Positions 8,507-16,342 of a stretch of 27,354 bases of DNA are shown here, in pieces. The stretch is taken from assembly GCA_937949745.1 (NCBI GenBank), contig CALECM010000085.1:1-27354 (forward strand), in the 5' to 3' direction. The position numbers and the translations under genes are program-made. The stretch comes from an uncultured Bacteroidales bacterium. Its GTDB lineage: Bacteria > Bacteroidota > Bacteroidia > Bacteroidales > WCHB1-69. The notes under the pieces are model-generated. The model did not search any database, had not been told where the DNA came from, and saw only the letters and a program-made list of their open reading frames with translations. Each line of letters starts with the position of its first letter. The first letter of the stretch is position 1.

Positions 8507-8580
8507 TAGTTTACCGGGTTTTTTTTAAGAAATTCTTTCTCCTTAGGCAGTCCCGGGGAACTAATAGAAAATAAATTACA

Positions 8581-9165
8581 CTATTTTTCCTGATGATTTA
8601 CCTTTTTTTCAGGTTTCATCAACCTGGATACCTCATTTTTAAAGTTTTTTTCAAGTTGATAATATTGTACGATAGCCTGAGGTCCAAGAACAATTTTTAT
8701 ACGGTCAAAAAATCTTTTTTCCGCTTCTGCCAGTGTTTGTTTAGTAGTAAGCCTATTTTCGTAATAAAAAACCACCTGTTCGCTACTCATTCCTTCAAAA
8801 TTTATTTTCCCGTTTTCCCTTTTGATGGATTTGGATTCCTGGTTACTTTTGCATTGCTGATGGATCATCTTTTCTTCTTCCAGGTATTTATCGAAAAGAG
8901 GCCAGAACTGTGAGGCTTCCTCATTGGTCAGTTGAAGATTTTTCTTAAAATACTCTTTTTTCAGGGTAATAATAGCATCCGCTTTCTTCGGGTCGCTCTT
9001 TCCGTTATGATTAGTCTGGACCTGGTATTCTACTTTATCATGGTCTTGCCTTACTTCCATTCTGGCAGGCAGGGACGTAGCGTCTAACTTTGTGGTCTGG
9101 GCATTGACACCCAGAGTGAAGAACGCTAAAATAAATACATTTAATAAATTTAAGGTTGTTTTCAT
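8581..9165 (-). CDS. Secreted Spy/CpxP-like protein of the sigma-factor operon
   Basis: A 194-residue protein with a signal peptide (MKTTLNLLNVFILAFFTLGVNA, cleavage likely before QTT). The mature part is charged and helical. LQLTNEEASQFWPLFDKY recalls the LT-x-x-[EQ] repeat of Spy/CpxP-type periplasmic proteins, and a second helical part includes AEAEKRFFDRIKIVLGPQ. Such proteins often follow an ECF sigma factor and anti-sigma pair in Bacteroidetes and may act as envelope stress sensors or chaperones. The exact function is not known. It is the third gene of the operon, 16 nt after the anti-sigma-like gene. Confidence 0.7.
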   Translation of the reverse strand: MKTTLNLLNVFILAFFTLGVNAQTTKLDATSLPARMEVRQDHDKVEYQVQTNHNGKSDPKKADAIITLKKEYFKKNLQLTNEEASQFWPLFDKYLEEEKMIHQQCKSNQESKSIKRENGKINFEGMSSEQVVFYYENRLTTKQTLAEAEKRFFDRIKIVLGPQAIVQYYQLEKNFKNEVSRLMKPEKKVNHQEK

Positions 9166-9181
9166 TTTGTTTACGGTTATT

Positions 9182-9655
9182 TTAATATAAGTCCATTAAA
9201 CTTATATCTTCCTGGTAATATTCCAATATCTGGTAATCCAGATTATCAAGTTCTACATTTTCAATGACCTGGGCAAGAGTGGAAGTTTCTTTCGGCATAA
9301 CGGAAGAAACCCTGTTGATCGCGATATCCCGGTTGGTGGTCCGGTTTTCCGTAACTTGAACTTCATCCGGCATCACCGATTCCGTAGATCCGGTATCTGT
9401 CAGCATTTCGGATAATGACTCGTGGGTACCTGTAAGGGCAAAATTACCCTGGTCAGGTTGCGGAATAAAATGTAATAAAGAAAAAACCAATAAAAAAGTA
9501 GCGGCAATCGAAGTGATGGCCACCAATACCCTATTATTCCTGGATTTGATTTTCTGATGACGGATTTTGGCCAATACCTGTTCCTGCATCTCCTCAAAAT
9601 AATTTTCAGGAACCTGGAAAATTTCTTTTTTATCTATTTTATTAAGATCGATCAT
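9182..9655 (-). CDS. Single-pass membrane protein, likely anti-sigma factor
   Basis: A 157-residue protein with a short cytoplasmic N-terminus containing FQVPENYFEEMQ, a motif I associate with Bacteroidetes anti-sigma-like proteins. One transmembrane helix follows (about residues 43-64, VLVAITSIAATFLLVFSLL), then a Ser/Thr/Glu-rich periplasmic part ending in an acidic tail (YQILEYYQEDISLMDLY). There is no recognisable zinc anti-sigma HxxxCxxC motif. The assignment rests on topology, the N-terminal motif and position directly after an ECF sigma factor (56-nt gap). It presumably holds the sigma factor at the membrane until an envelope signal arrives; that is inference. Confidence 0.7.
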   Translation of the reverse strand: MIDLNKIDKKEIFQVPENYFEEMQEQVLAKIRHQKIKSRNNRVLVAITSIAATFLLVFSLLHFIPQPDQGNFALTGTHESLSEMLTDTGSTESVMPDEVQVTENRTTNRDIAINRVSSVMPKETSTLAQVIENVELDNLDYQILEYYQEDISLMDLY

Positions 9656-9711
9656 AACTATAATCTTTGCGGGCTCGAATCTTTACATTGACCTGTTTAT
9701 TTTTGGGAAGT

Positions 9712-10263
9712 TTAATGTTTGGATAAATATTCCTCCACTTTCTTCACGGCAAAATGGTAGGATGCCTTCAGGGCACCCACGGAAGTATCCAGAACTTTGG
9801 ACATTTCTTCATAAGGCATTTCGTCGTAATATCTTAAACTAAAAACGATCCTCTGCTTTTCCGGTAGTTGAAGAATGGCTTGTTGTAGTATTTTCTGGAT
9901 ATTATCAGCCGAGATATACCGCTCTTCTTCAACTGTTTTAAGCATGAAATCAGTATAATCCTGCTCATAAAGATTGAGCATTTTTTTCTTTTTCTCAATA
10001 AAAGTAAGGGATTCGTTAACAGAGATCCGGGTGATCCATGTCTTCAAACTGGATTCTCCCCTGAATTTATCCAGATGTCGCCATATTTTAACCAACACGT
10101 TTTGGGTTACGTCATCTGTGTCGTCATGTGAAAACACGATCCTCCGTACCGCATAATAAATATCCGTCTGGTATTTATCCATTAATAATTTGAATGCCTG
10201 CTCTTTGGTTTTCTCTTTGGAAAATAATGCTAAGATATACTCATCATCAACAGGCTGAGGCAT
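9712..10263 (-). CDS. ECF-type RNA polymerase sigma factor (RpoE-like)
   Basis: A 183-residue protein with the two-domain ECF layout. Region 2 covers about residues 20-90, with FSHDDTDDVTQNVLVKIWRHLDKF followed by RGESSLKTWITRISVNES, the usual polymerase-binding and -10-recognition stretch. Region 4 covers about residues 125-180, with ILQLPEKQRIVFSLRYYDEM, then YEEMSKVLDTSVGALKASY as the helix-turn-helix. It leads an operon with an anti-sigma-like and a Spy-like gene. No TATTTTTG lies in the 60-nt gap to the preceding transketolase gene, which fits a self-dependent promoter or read-through. Target genes are unknown; a link to the nearby T9SS operon (as for SigP in Porphyromonas) is not shown. 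Confidence 0.92.
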   Translation of the reverse strand: MPQPVDDEYILALFSKEKTKEQAFKLLMDKYQTDIYYAVRRIVFSHDDTDDVTQNVLVKIWRHLDKFRGESSLKTWITRISVNESLTFIEKKKKMLNLYEQDYTDFMLKTVEEERYISADNIQKILQQAILQLPEKQRIVFSLRYYDEMPYEEMSKVLDTSVGALKASYHFAVKKVEEYLSKH

Positions 10264-10323
10264 AACAAAAGATAAGGTTTCGTATTATAATATGTGATCG
10301 GTTATAACGGGATTATAAGAAAA

Positions 10324-11277
10324 TTATTTCCGGGATATAGCTTTAAGGGCGGAGTCGACTATATGTTCTTTATCCAGACCGTATTTCTTCATTAACTGTT
10401 CCGGTGTTCCGCTTTCCCCGAACCGGTCATCGACAGCCACCATTTCCACAGGCGCCGGTAATTCCCTTGACAGGAGCTGGCAAACGGAATCACCCAATCC
10501 GCCGTTTCTGAAATGCTCTTCGGCAGTAACCACGCAGCGGGTCTTCATAACGCTTTTCAATATGGCATCTTCATCCAAAGGTTTGATCGTATGAATATTG
10601 ATCACCTCTGCCCGGACACCTTTCTGGTATAATATATAGGCGGCTTCCAGGGCCGGAAAAACCAAATGCCCCGTGGCGAATATGGAAACATCCGCTCCTT
10701 CCTGTAAAAGATTGGCTTTCCCTATTATAAAAGGTTCATTATCCGGAGTGAAATTGGGAACCACCGGTCTTCCGAAACGTAAATAAACCGGTCCTTCATA
10801 TTCCGCCGCGGCAAGGGTAGCCATTTTAGTCTGGTTATAATCGCACGGATTTAACACCACCATATTCGGCAGCATTTTCATCAACCCGATATCTTCCATA
10901 ATCTGGTGGGTAGCGCCATCTTCTCCCAAAGTGATCCCTGCGTGGGAAGCCGCGATCTTTACATTGAGATTGGAATAGGCGACGGATACCCTGATCTGGT
11001 CATAAACCCGCCCGGTTGCAAAAGCGGCGAAAGAACCAGCGAAAGGAATTTTACCGCTTAATGCCAAACCGGCTGAAATGCCGATCATATTGGCTTCAGC
11101 GATCCCTACTTCGATAAACCTTTCGGGAAAGGTACGGATAAAGTCTTCCATTTTCAAACTGCCGATCAGATCGGCACATAACGCGTATACGTTATCATGC
11201 TGCCGTCCTGCTTCCAGCAGGCCTGCGCCGAATCCAGAACGGGTATCTTTAAAATCTTTTGCTGTAACAGGTAACAT
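10324..11277 (-). CDS. Transketolase, C-terminal half (split enzyme subunit)
   Basis: A 317-residue protein matching the pyrimidine-binding and C-terminal domains of transketolase, but not the thiamine-diphosphate pyrophosphate domain. Visible features: FIEVGIAEANMIG (Glu61 at the position of the Glu that activates thiamine diphosphate), GEDGATHQIMEDIGLM, RFGRPVVPNF, and the C-terminal domain from about residue 185 with INIHTIKPLDEDAI and EEHFRNGGLGDSV. Transketolase moves two-carbon ketol units between sugar phosphates in the pentose phosphate pathway. Split transketolases normally carry the N-terminal half immediately upstream; here the upstream neighbour is a divergent gene, so the partner must be elsewhere. 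A DXS-like relative is a less likely alternative. Confidence 0.88.
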   Translation of the reverse strand: MLPVTAKDFKDTRSGFGAGLLEAGRQHDNVYALCADLIGSLKMEDFIRTFPERFIEVGIAEANMIGISAGLALSGKIPFAGSFAAFATGRVYDQIRVSVAYSNLNVKIAASHAGITLGEDGATHQIMEDIGLMKMLPNMVVLNPCDYNQTKMATLAAAEYEGPVYLRFGRPVVPNFTPDNEPFIIGKANLLQEGADVSIFATGHLVFPALEAAYILYQKGVRAEVINIHTIKPLDEDAILKSVMKTRCVVTAEEHFRNGGLGDSVCQLLSRELPAPVEMVAVDDRFGESGTPEQLMKKYGLDKEHIVDSALKAISRK

Positions 11278-11303
11278 GGCTGTGATTATTTTTTATTGTG
11301 TGG

Positions 11304-11311
11304 CAAAAATA
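11304..11311 (-). promoter_or_regulatory. Putative -7 element TATTTTTG for the transketolase gene
   Basis: Minus-strand TATTTTTG lies 26 nt upstream of the ATG at 11277 and suits a short leader. No good -33 element is seen. It faces the divergent promoter at 11436. Confidence 0.4.
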
Positions 11312-11435
11312 CAAAAAAGGTATGAATTCCTAACCGTTAAAACAGGATTCTTACCATGCCGGAAATATCCGGGTACAACATCAAAACAAAAATCAACGTT
11401 TATCAGATGTCGTTCCATCTTAATGATGAAACCGT

Positions 11436-11443
11436 TATTTTTG
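11436..11443 (+). promoter_or_regulatory. Putative -7 element TATTTTTG for the SprA-like gene
   Basis: TATTTTTGCA lies 24 nt before the ATG at 11468. Upstream in-frame ATGs would precede or overlap this element, so it supports 11468 as the true start. The -33 region is weak. Confidence 0.45.
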
Positions 11444-11467
11444 CATTTAATTATCGCTCAACCTAAT

Positions 11468-14400
11468 ATGTTGAAAATCAATTTTCCCCTCTGTCTTATC
11501 TTTTTCTTAAGTCTTCTGCCTTTGGTAAGTAAAGGACAGGAGCTTTCCAATATGAAGATTGGGAGTAAAATGATTGATACTACGGTAATAAAGTTAGATT
11601 CTTCTTCTATCATTCCCGAATCCTTTACTTTAAAGGGCTTAGAGAAGGATGATTATGATATTGATTTTATTACGGCGACCCTTTTTATAAAAAATAGTAA
11701 TTCCATAGGGAAAGTAATCAGTTACAGGTACCGGATCTTTTCATTTGATCTTTCCCGCCGTGTCAGCAACCGGTCCACTTCGATAATTGTTCCCAAAACA
11801 GCTCCGGAACGATCCTATGTACAAACGATTATGCCATCCTCCGCTATTTTGCCGGATGATCCCGACCTTATCAGTACAGGGTCCATTTCGAGAGGTTTCG
11901 TATTGGGCAATAACCAGGACCTGGTACTTAATTCGGCTTTAAACCTCCAATTATCCGGGATGCTGGCGGAAGACCTGGAAGTAAGCGCCAACATTACCGA
12001 CCGGAATATTCCGATACAACCGGAAGGAAACACTCAGATGATCCAGGATTTTGACCGTATTTTCATACGGTTGAATTACAAGAATCAATATTTCCTCAAT
12101 GCCGGCGATCTGGATATCACTAACCCTACCGGATATTTCATGGTTTTCAACAAACGATTACTGGGCATGGACTTTATGACTACCCATCGCCTGAAGGACC
12201 AAAACCAGATGACGAACCAGGTGGGAGGCGGCGTAAACAAAGGCAAATACATAAGACAAAATCTAAATATCATTAACGGGGTACAAGGCCCGTACAAACT
12301 TACAGGCGGAAATAACGAAATCAACATCATCATTCTGTCGGGAAGCGAGAGGGTATACCTCGACGGGCGCTTATTGACCCGGGGGCAGGAAAATGATTAT
12401 GTTATTGATTATAATACCGGAGAAATTACTTTTACTTCCAGGATACTTATCAGCTCGGAAAAACGCATCGTGGTAGAATATGAATATAAAAGCACCTATT
12501 TTACCCATTATACACTTTATACTTTTAATGAATTCCGACATGAAAAGAATTCAAAGTTAAAACTCACTCTTAATTTTACGCATGAACAGGATCTGAAGAA
12601 CCAATCGATCCAACCGGAATTAAATAATGATCAGAAAATATTCCTTTCCCAACTGGGTGACCGGCTCAACAACGCATACTATCCGAATATCGATACGGCC
12701 CAGTACGGTGGCAATGAGATATTATACCGCAAAACCGATACGGTGGTCAATGGAATTATTTACCGTGAAATATATATTCATGCCACTGATAGAAACCAGC
12801 AGCTCTACAGATTGGGTTTTACCATGGTAGGCGAACGGAAAGGAAACTATATACTTTCGCAAAGTACGGCTAACGGGCGGGTTTTCCAATGGGTACCCCC
12901 GATTGACGATATTCCGCAGGGAAACTATGAACCGGTTATCTTATTATCCACACCCAAATTAACACAGTTAGGCACGATAGGGGCGGAATATCTTTTTTCC
13001 GAGAATCTGGGATTCAATGCGGAGTTAGCGTTTTCCAATTACGACCAGAATACTTTTTCCAGACATGACGATTTCGATAATGTGGGAATGGCGGGAAAAT
13101 TATCTTTTTTTCAAAAAAATAAGATCAAATCCCGGAAAGAAAGAGCGTATTACTGGTTTTTTCAAAGTCAGTTGAATTATGAATATACTCATCGGAATTT
13201 TTACACTGCGGAAAGCTACCGGGAAATAGAGTTCGCCAGGAATTATAATTTAACGGAAGACTATTCCCGGAAGAGTGACGAGCATATGTTGAATGCCAGA
13301 ATCGGATTTTCCCATCACGAGAGAGGTACTGCTTCTTATAACCTCAATTACTTTACCCGTCCGGGAAATATCAATGCTTTACGAAATGAAATTCTGGCTT
13401 CCCTTTCTTTACATGGCTTCAGTTTCGGGACCAATACCTCTTTACTGAACACCCATGATATCCTGTATAATACCCATTTTATAAAAAGCAATAATCGTTT
13501 TTCCAAAACTCTCAGAAAAATAGAAATAGGACTCCACGATAACCTGGAATATAATGTATTTACCGGGAAGAATAGTGATACTTTAATGCCTAACAGTTAT
13601 GCCTTTAATGAGGCACGGATCTATATCAAGAACAATGACTCACTACCACATTTATATCAATTTTCCGTATTAAACAGGCTCGAATACACCGCTCTTTTAC
13701 ATCACCTGACCTTAAATTCAATCAATAACGAAGTCCAGGCATCTTTTGAACTGGCAAAATTAAAGAATAACCGTATAAAAGGTAACGCCACTTTCCGGAA
13801 TACACAGGTGAAGGATACGGCAGGAAAGTTCCGGAGTGAGAATTTTTTTGTGGGAAGCGTGGAATATTCCGGCAGGTTTTTTAAAAATGCCCTTCTTCTT
13901 ACCACTTTTTATGAAGCCGGCAGCGGTATGGAACAAAAGAAAGTATTTTCCTACCTTAAAGTGGCGGACGGTCAGGGAAATTATATCTGGAACGACTACA
14001 ACGGCAACGGCATCGAAGAATTAGACGAATTTGAAATCACCGCTTTCCAGGATGAAGCCAATTATATTAAGATTTGGTTGAATACGGCCGACTATATCCT
14101 GACTTATAATAATCAGTTTACCCAAACCATACAATTACGTCCGGGAAATGTGTGGTCTTCCAGAACCGGGTTCCTTAAATTCCTTTCCCGTTTTTCCAAT
14201 TCCACCTCTTTCAGCGCTTATCAAAAAAATACCGTCCAAAACACTTTGGTTGCTCTTAATCCTTTCCAGTTCAATATTGAAGACTCACTTTTGGTCAAAA
14301 GCACTATTAATTTCATCAACAATTTATCCTTTAACCAATTATCACCGTATTGGGGAATAGATTTTGTAATACAGCAGAATCAAAATAAAAACCTGCTCTA

Positions 14401-14941
14401 TTATGGTTTTGAAAGTAGCACCCTGGCTTTACAGGAAATCATCTTAAGAGGTAATCCGCATAAAACCGTCACTTTACTGGTTAATTTTAAACATTCCAAT
14501 AAAAAAAATGATTCACAGTATCTGGATAATAAAAATTACAATTTAGAAAGTAACATACTGGATAATTCTGTGAATATAAGGTTTAAGGATAATCTTCTGG
14601 GTACGGTAGGATATATCTACAAGCATAAAATCAATAAAGGTAAAACCGAAAAATCGATCCATCACCAATTTATGGTAAATCTAAATTACCGGATGGCAAA
14701 AAAAGGGAACCTTAATATGAATGTCCAGTATATTAACCTCAATTACAACGCCGATCCTAACAGCAGTTTAAGCTACGAAATGCTTGAAGGCCTAAATAAA
14801 GGCGACAATGCATTGTGGTCATTGGGATATCAGACCAATATCACGGATTTTCTTCAGGTTGAATTATTATACAACGGCAGGTTTTCTACTGGAAATAAGG
14901 TAATTCACACCGGTAATATACAACTCAGGGCTCATTTTTAA
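11468..14941 (+). CDS. Large exported protein with SprA-like character, probably outer-membrane beta-barrel
   Basis: The protein has 1157 residues from the ATG at 11468, chosen because it begins a clear signal peptide (MLKINFPLCLIFFLSLLPLVSKG, then QELS) just after a promoter-like element; the frame is open further upstream to 11078 but that part overlaps the transketolase gene antisense. About residues 138-235 contain GSISRGFVLGNNQDLVLNSA, LSGMLAEDLEVSANITDRNI and IQPEGNTQMIQDFDRIFIRL. Next comes a beta-rich repeat with VYLDGRLLTRGQENDYVIDY then TGEITFTSRILI, phrasing I associate with the T9SS translocon SprA. The second half has many alternating aromatic strands and ends LRAHF, a typical outer-membrane C-terminus. 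An EF-hand-like loop lies at residues 843-854. SprA itself is about twice as long. The gene is followed, same strand, by the T9SS operon. The family is not firmly identified; function unknown. Confidence 0.75.
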   Translation: MLKINFPLCLIFFLSLLPLVSKGQELSNMKIGSKMIDTTVIKLDSSSIIPESFTLKGLEKDDYDIDFITATLFIKNSNSIGKVISYRYRIFSFDLSRRVSNRSTSIIVPKTAPERSYVQTIMPSSAILPDDPDLISTGSISRGFVLGNNQDLVLNSALNLQLSGMLAEDLEVSANITDRNIPIQPEGNTQMIQDFDRIFIRLNYKNQYFLNAGDLDITNPTGYFMVFNKRLLGMDFMTTHRLKDQNQMTNQVGGGVNKGKYIRQNLNIINGVQGPYKLTGGNNEINIIILSGSERVYLDGRLLTRGQENDYVIDYNTGEITFTSRILISSEKRIVVEYEYKSTYFTHYTLYTFNEFRHEKNSKLKLTLNFTHEQDLKNQSIQPELNNDQKIFLSQLGDRLNNAYYPNIDTAQYGGNEILYRKTDTVVNGIIYREIYIHATDRNQQLYRLGFTMVGERKGNYILSQSTANGRVFQWVPPIDDIPQGNYEPVILLSTPKLTQLGTIGAEYLFSENLGFNAELAFSNYDQNTFSRHDDFDNVGMAGKLSFFQKNKIKSRKERAYYWFFQSQLNYEYTHRNFYTAESYREIEFARNYNLTEDYSRKSDEHMLNARIGFSHHERGTASYNLNYFTRPGNINALRNEILASLSLHGFSFGTNTSLLNTHDILYNTHFIKSNNRFSKTLRKIEIGLHDNLEYNVFTGKNSDTLMPNSYAFNEARIYIKNNDSLPHLYQFSVLNRLEYTALLHHLTLNSINNEVQASFELAKLKNNRIKGNATFRNTQVKDTAGKFRSENFFVGSVEYSGRFFKNALLLTTFYEAGSGMEQKKVFSYLKVADGQGNYIWNDYNGNGIEELDEFEITAFQDEANYIKIWLNTADYILTYNNQFTQTIQLRPGNVWSSRTGFLKFLSRFSNSTSFSAYQKNTVQNTLVALNPFQFNIEDSLLVKSTINFINNLSFNQLSPYWGIDFVIQQNQNKNLLYYGFESSTLALQEIILRGNPHKTVTLLVNFKHSNKKNDSQYLDNKNYNLESNILDNSVNIRFKDNLLGTVGYIYKHKINKGKTEKSIHHQFMVNLNYRMAKKGNLNMNVQYINLNYNADPNSSLSYEMLEGLNKGDNALWSLGYQTNITDFLQVELLYNGRFSTGNKVIHTGNIQLRAHF

Positions 14942-15027
14942 CATTGGAATGTTAATAGTGGCTATAAATGTATTTTTTTAGAAAAGAGAATGTTACATTA
15001 ATTTATATCCTTTTTTGTCGTTTTATA

Positions 15028-15097
15028 AAGCCCCAAAAAGAAAAAAAAGTAGGCTTCACCGTACAAAAAGTAAAAATAATTCGTATTTTTGGGGCTT
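15028..15097. repeat. Perfect 12-bp inverted repeat upstream of porP
   Basis: AAGCCCCAAAAA (15028-15039) and TTTTTGGGGCTT (15086-15097) are perfect inverted repeats separated by 46 nt. The right arm overlaps a promoter-like TATTTTTG (15084-15091). It is the most ordered part of the 311-nt gap between the SprA-like gene and porP, and could be a two-site operator or, if transcribed, a stem. I see no open frame or RNA gene in the rest of this gap. Confidence 0.5.
15084..15091 (+). promoter_or_regulatory. Distal putative -7 element of the T9SS operon
   Basis: TATTTTTG lies 161 nt before the porP ATG at 15253 and is embedded in the right arm of the inverted repeat. Factor binding there would block or recruit polymerase. 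No -33 element is seen. Confidence 0.35.
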
Positions 15098-15182
15098 GAA
15101 AATCTTATGAGAGTTCTGTTAGATTTGTAACTTTTTTTCTACTACCACCGTAGACTCACTATATATCAGAGGAAAGCGGAGT

Positions 15183-15190
15183 TATTTTTG
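15183..15190 (+). promoter_or_regulatory. Proximal putative -7 element of the T9SS operon
   Basis: A second TATTTTTG lies 62 nt before the ATG at 15253 (29 nt before the alternative ATG at 15220). It may be the main promoter of porP-gldKLMN. No clear -33 element, so an activator or alternative sigma factor is possible. Confidence 0.4.
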
Positions 15191-15252
15191 TCTAATGACC
15201 GTACATAAGGTTTCGTACTATGTTCAACAAAATATTAACGAAGAACACGAAA

Positions 15253-16287
15253 ATGAAAAAAAGCATTATCATTTTGCTCTGTATTATTGTAGGGTCTTTG
15301 AAATTGTCTGCACAACAGGATGCGCAATTCACCCTTTTCCCCTGGGCTTCGTTATATTATAATCCGGGAACGGCAGGCGAACAAAATAATACACTCTGTT
15401 TTACCGGTATTTACAACCAGAAATATATGGGATTAAAACAGGCTTACCCGGATCCCACAAACCCGGCCAATATCAATACGGATAATATTTCACCGCAGGA
15501 TTTTCTTGTTAATGTGGAATTTTTTTCGAGGAAAATCAGGGGAGCCATAGGCGTATCCTTTATAAGCGATAAGATCACTTTCTTCCATAATATCGGCGTC
15601 AGACTCGGTTATACTTTCCGTTTTAATCTGGGCGGCGGTAAAATGGGCATCGGTTTTCAGGCGGGACTGTTCAACCAGTCGCTTACACCTGACGATTTTC
15701 GCGCTTTGCAGGAAGGGGATCCGTTACTGCAACTTCTTAAGGATTCGGAATCCTATATGGATCTGGATTTTAACTTCGGCTTACACTATAAGGCAGAACG
15801 GTGGGATATCGGAATCTCCGCAGTCAATTTGTTGGGGAAAAAATCTATCGCACTGTCCGGCGGAGAAGAACTGAACCTCGCCCGCCAGCTATATATCCAC
15901 GGCGGGTACAACTGGACACTTCCATGGAACCCGAGTTGGGTACTTGAGCCTAAAGCGTTGATCAAAACCGACTTTGCCTCTTTCCAGGTAGACATTATGG
16001 CGTTGGCTCGTTATAACGGGATTTTATGGGGAGGGCTTTCCTACCGTATCAACGACGCCGTTTCATTATTATTCGGAGCCCGTCCATTCTGGAATTCCTC
16101 CAATAATTACCTGAAAGGACTGGATGTGGGTATTTCCTACGGATTTACCACAACCAAGTTTGCCTATACCAAACAGGGAAGTGCCGGTGACTTTGAACTG
16201 ATGATACGTTATTGTTTCGATATATTCAGGCAGGAAGTGTTCTCAGGCTACGGATCCAGCAGGAATATCTACAAGAATCAATATTAA
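15253..16287 (+). CDS. porP: T9SS outer-membrane protein, PorP/SprF family
   Basis: The protein has 344 residues from the ATG at 15253, which begins a normal signal peptide (MKKSIIILLCIIVGSLKLSA, then QQDAQF); an in-frame ATG at 15220 would add 11 hydrophilic residues before it. Family features: the mature start with QFTLFPWASLYYNPGTAG and the following FTGIYNQKYMGL; FSRKIRGAIGVSF; repeated beta-strands with GGLSYRINDAVSLLFGARPF; a C-terminal barrel strand region. PorP/SprF proteins are predicted outer-membrane barrels. In Porphyromonas PorP is essential for type IX secretion and works with the PorK/PorN ring; others anchor gliding adhesins. Being first in the porP-gldKLMN operon identifies it as the core PorP, not an adhesin-specific SprF. 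Confidence 0.93.
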   Translation: MKKSIIILLCIIVGSLKLSAQQDAQFTLFPWASLYYNPGTAGEQNNTLCFTGIYNQKYMGLKQAYPDPTNPANINTDNISPQDFLVNVEFFSRKIRGAIGVSFISDKITFFHNIGVRLGYTFRFNLGGGKMGIGFQAGLFNQSLTPDDFRALQEGDPLLQLLKDSESYMDLDFNFGLHYKAERWDIGISAVNLLGKKSIALSGGEELNLARQLYIHGGYNWTLPWNPSWVLEPKALIKTDFASFQVDIMALARYNGILWGGLSYRINDAVSLLFGARPFWNSSNNYLKGLDVGISYGFTTTKFAYTKQGSAGDFELMIRYCFDIFRQEVFSGYGSSRNIYKNQY

Positions 16288-16342
16288 TCCAATATAATAT
16301 TAAAGAAGATAATTGCGTTTTTAAAAAATAAATCCTCTTACA

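Noticed and set aside
9712..10263. Naming the ECF sigma factor SigP (T9SS regulator)
   Set aside because: Proximity to T9SS genes is not enough; it has its own anti-sigma-like partner and I cannot compare it with SigP here.
10283..10308. AT palindromes TATTATAATA and GTTATAAC as definite operators
   Set aside because: Too short and AT-rich to separate from chance without comparison; kept only as a note in the sigma-operon finding.
11078..11467. 5' extension of the SprA-like frame
   Set aside because: It overlaps the transketolase gene antisense and lies before the signal peptide and promoter-like element.
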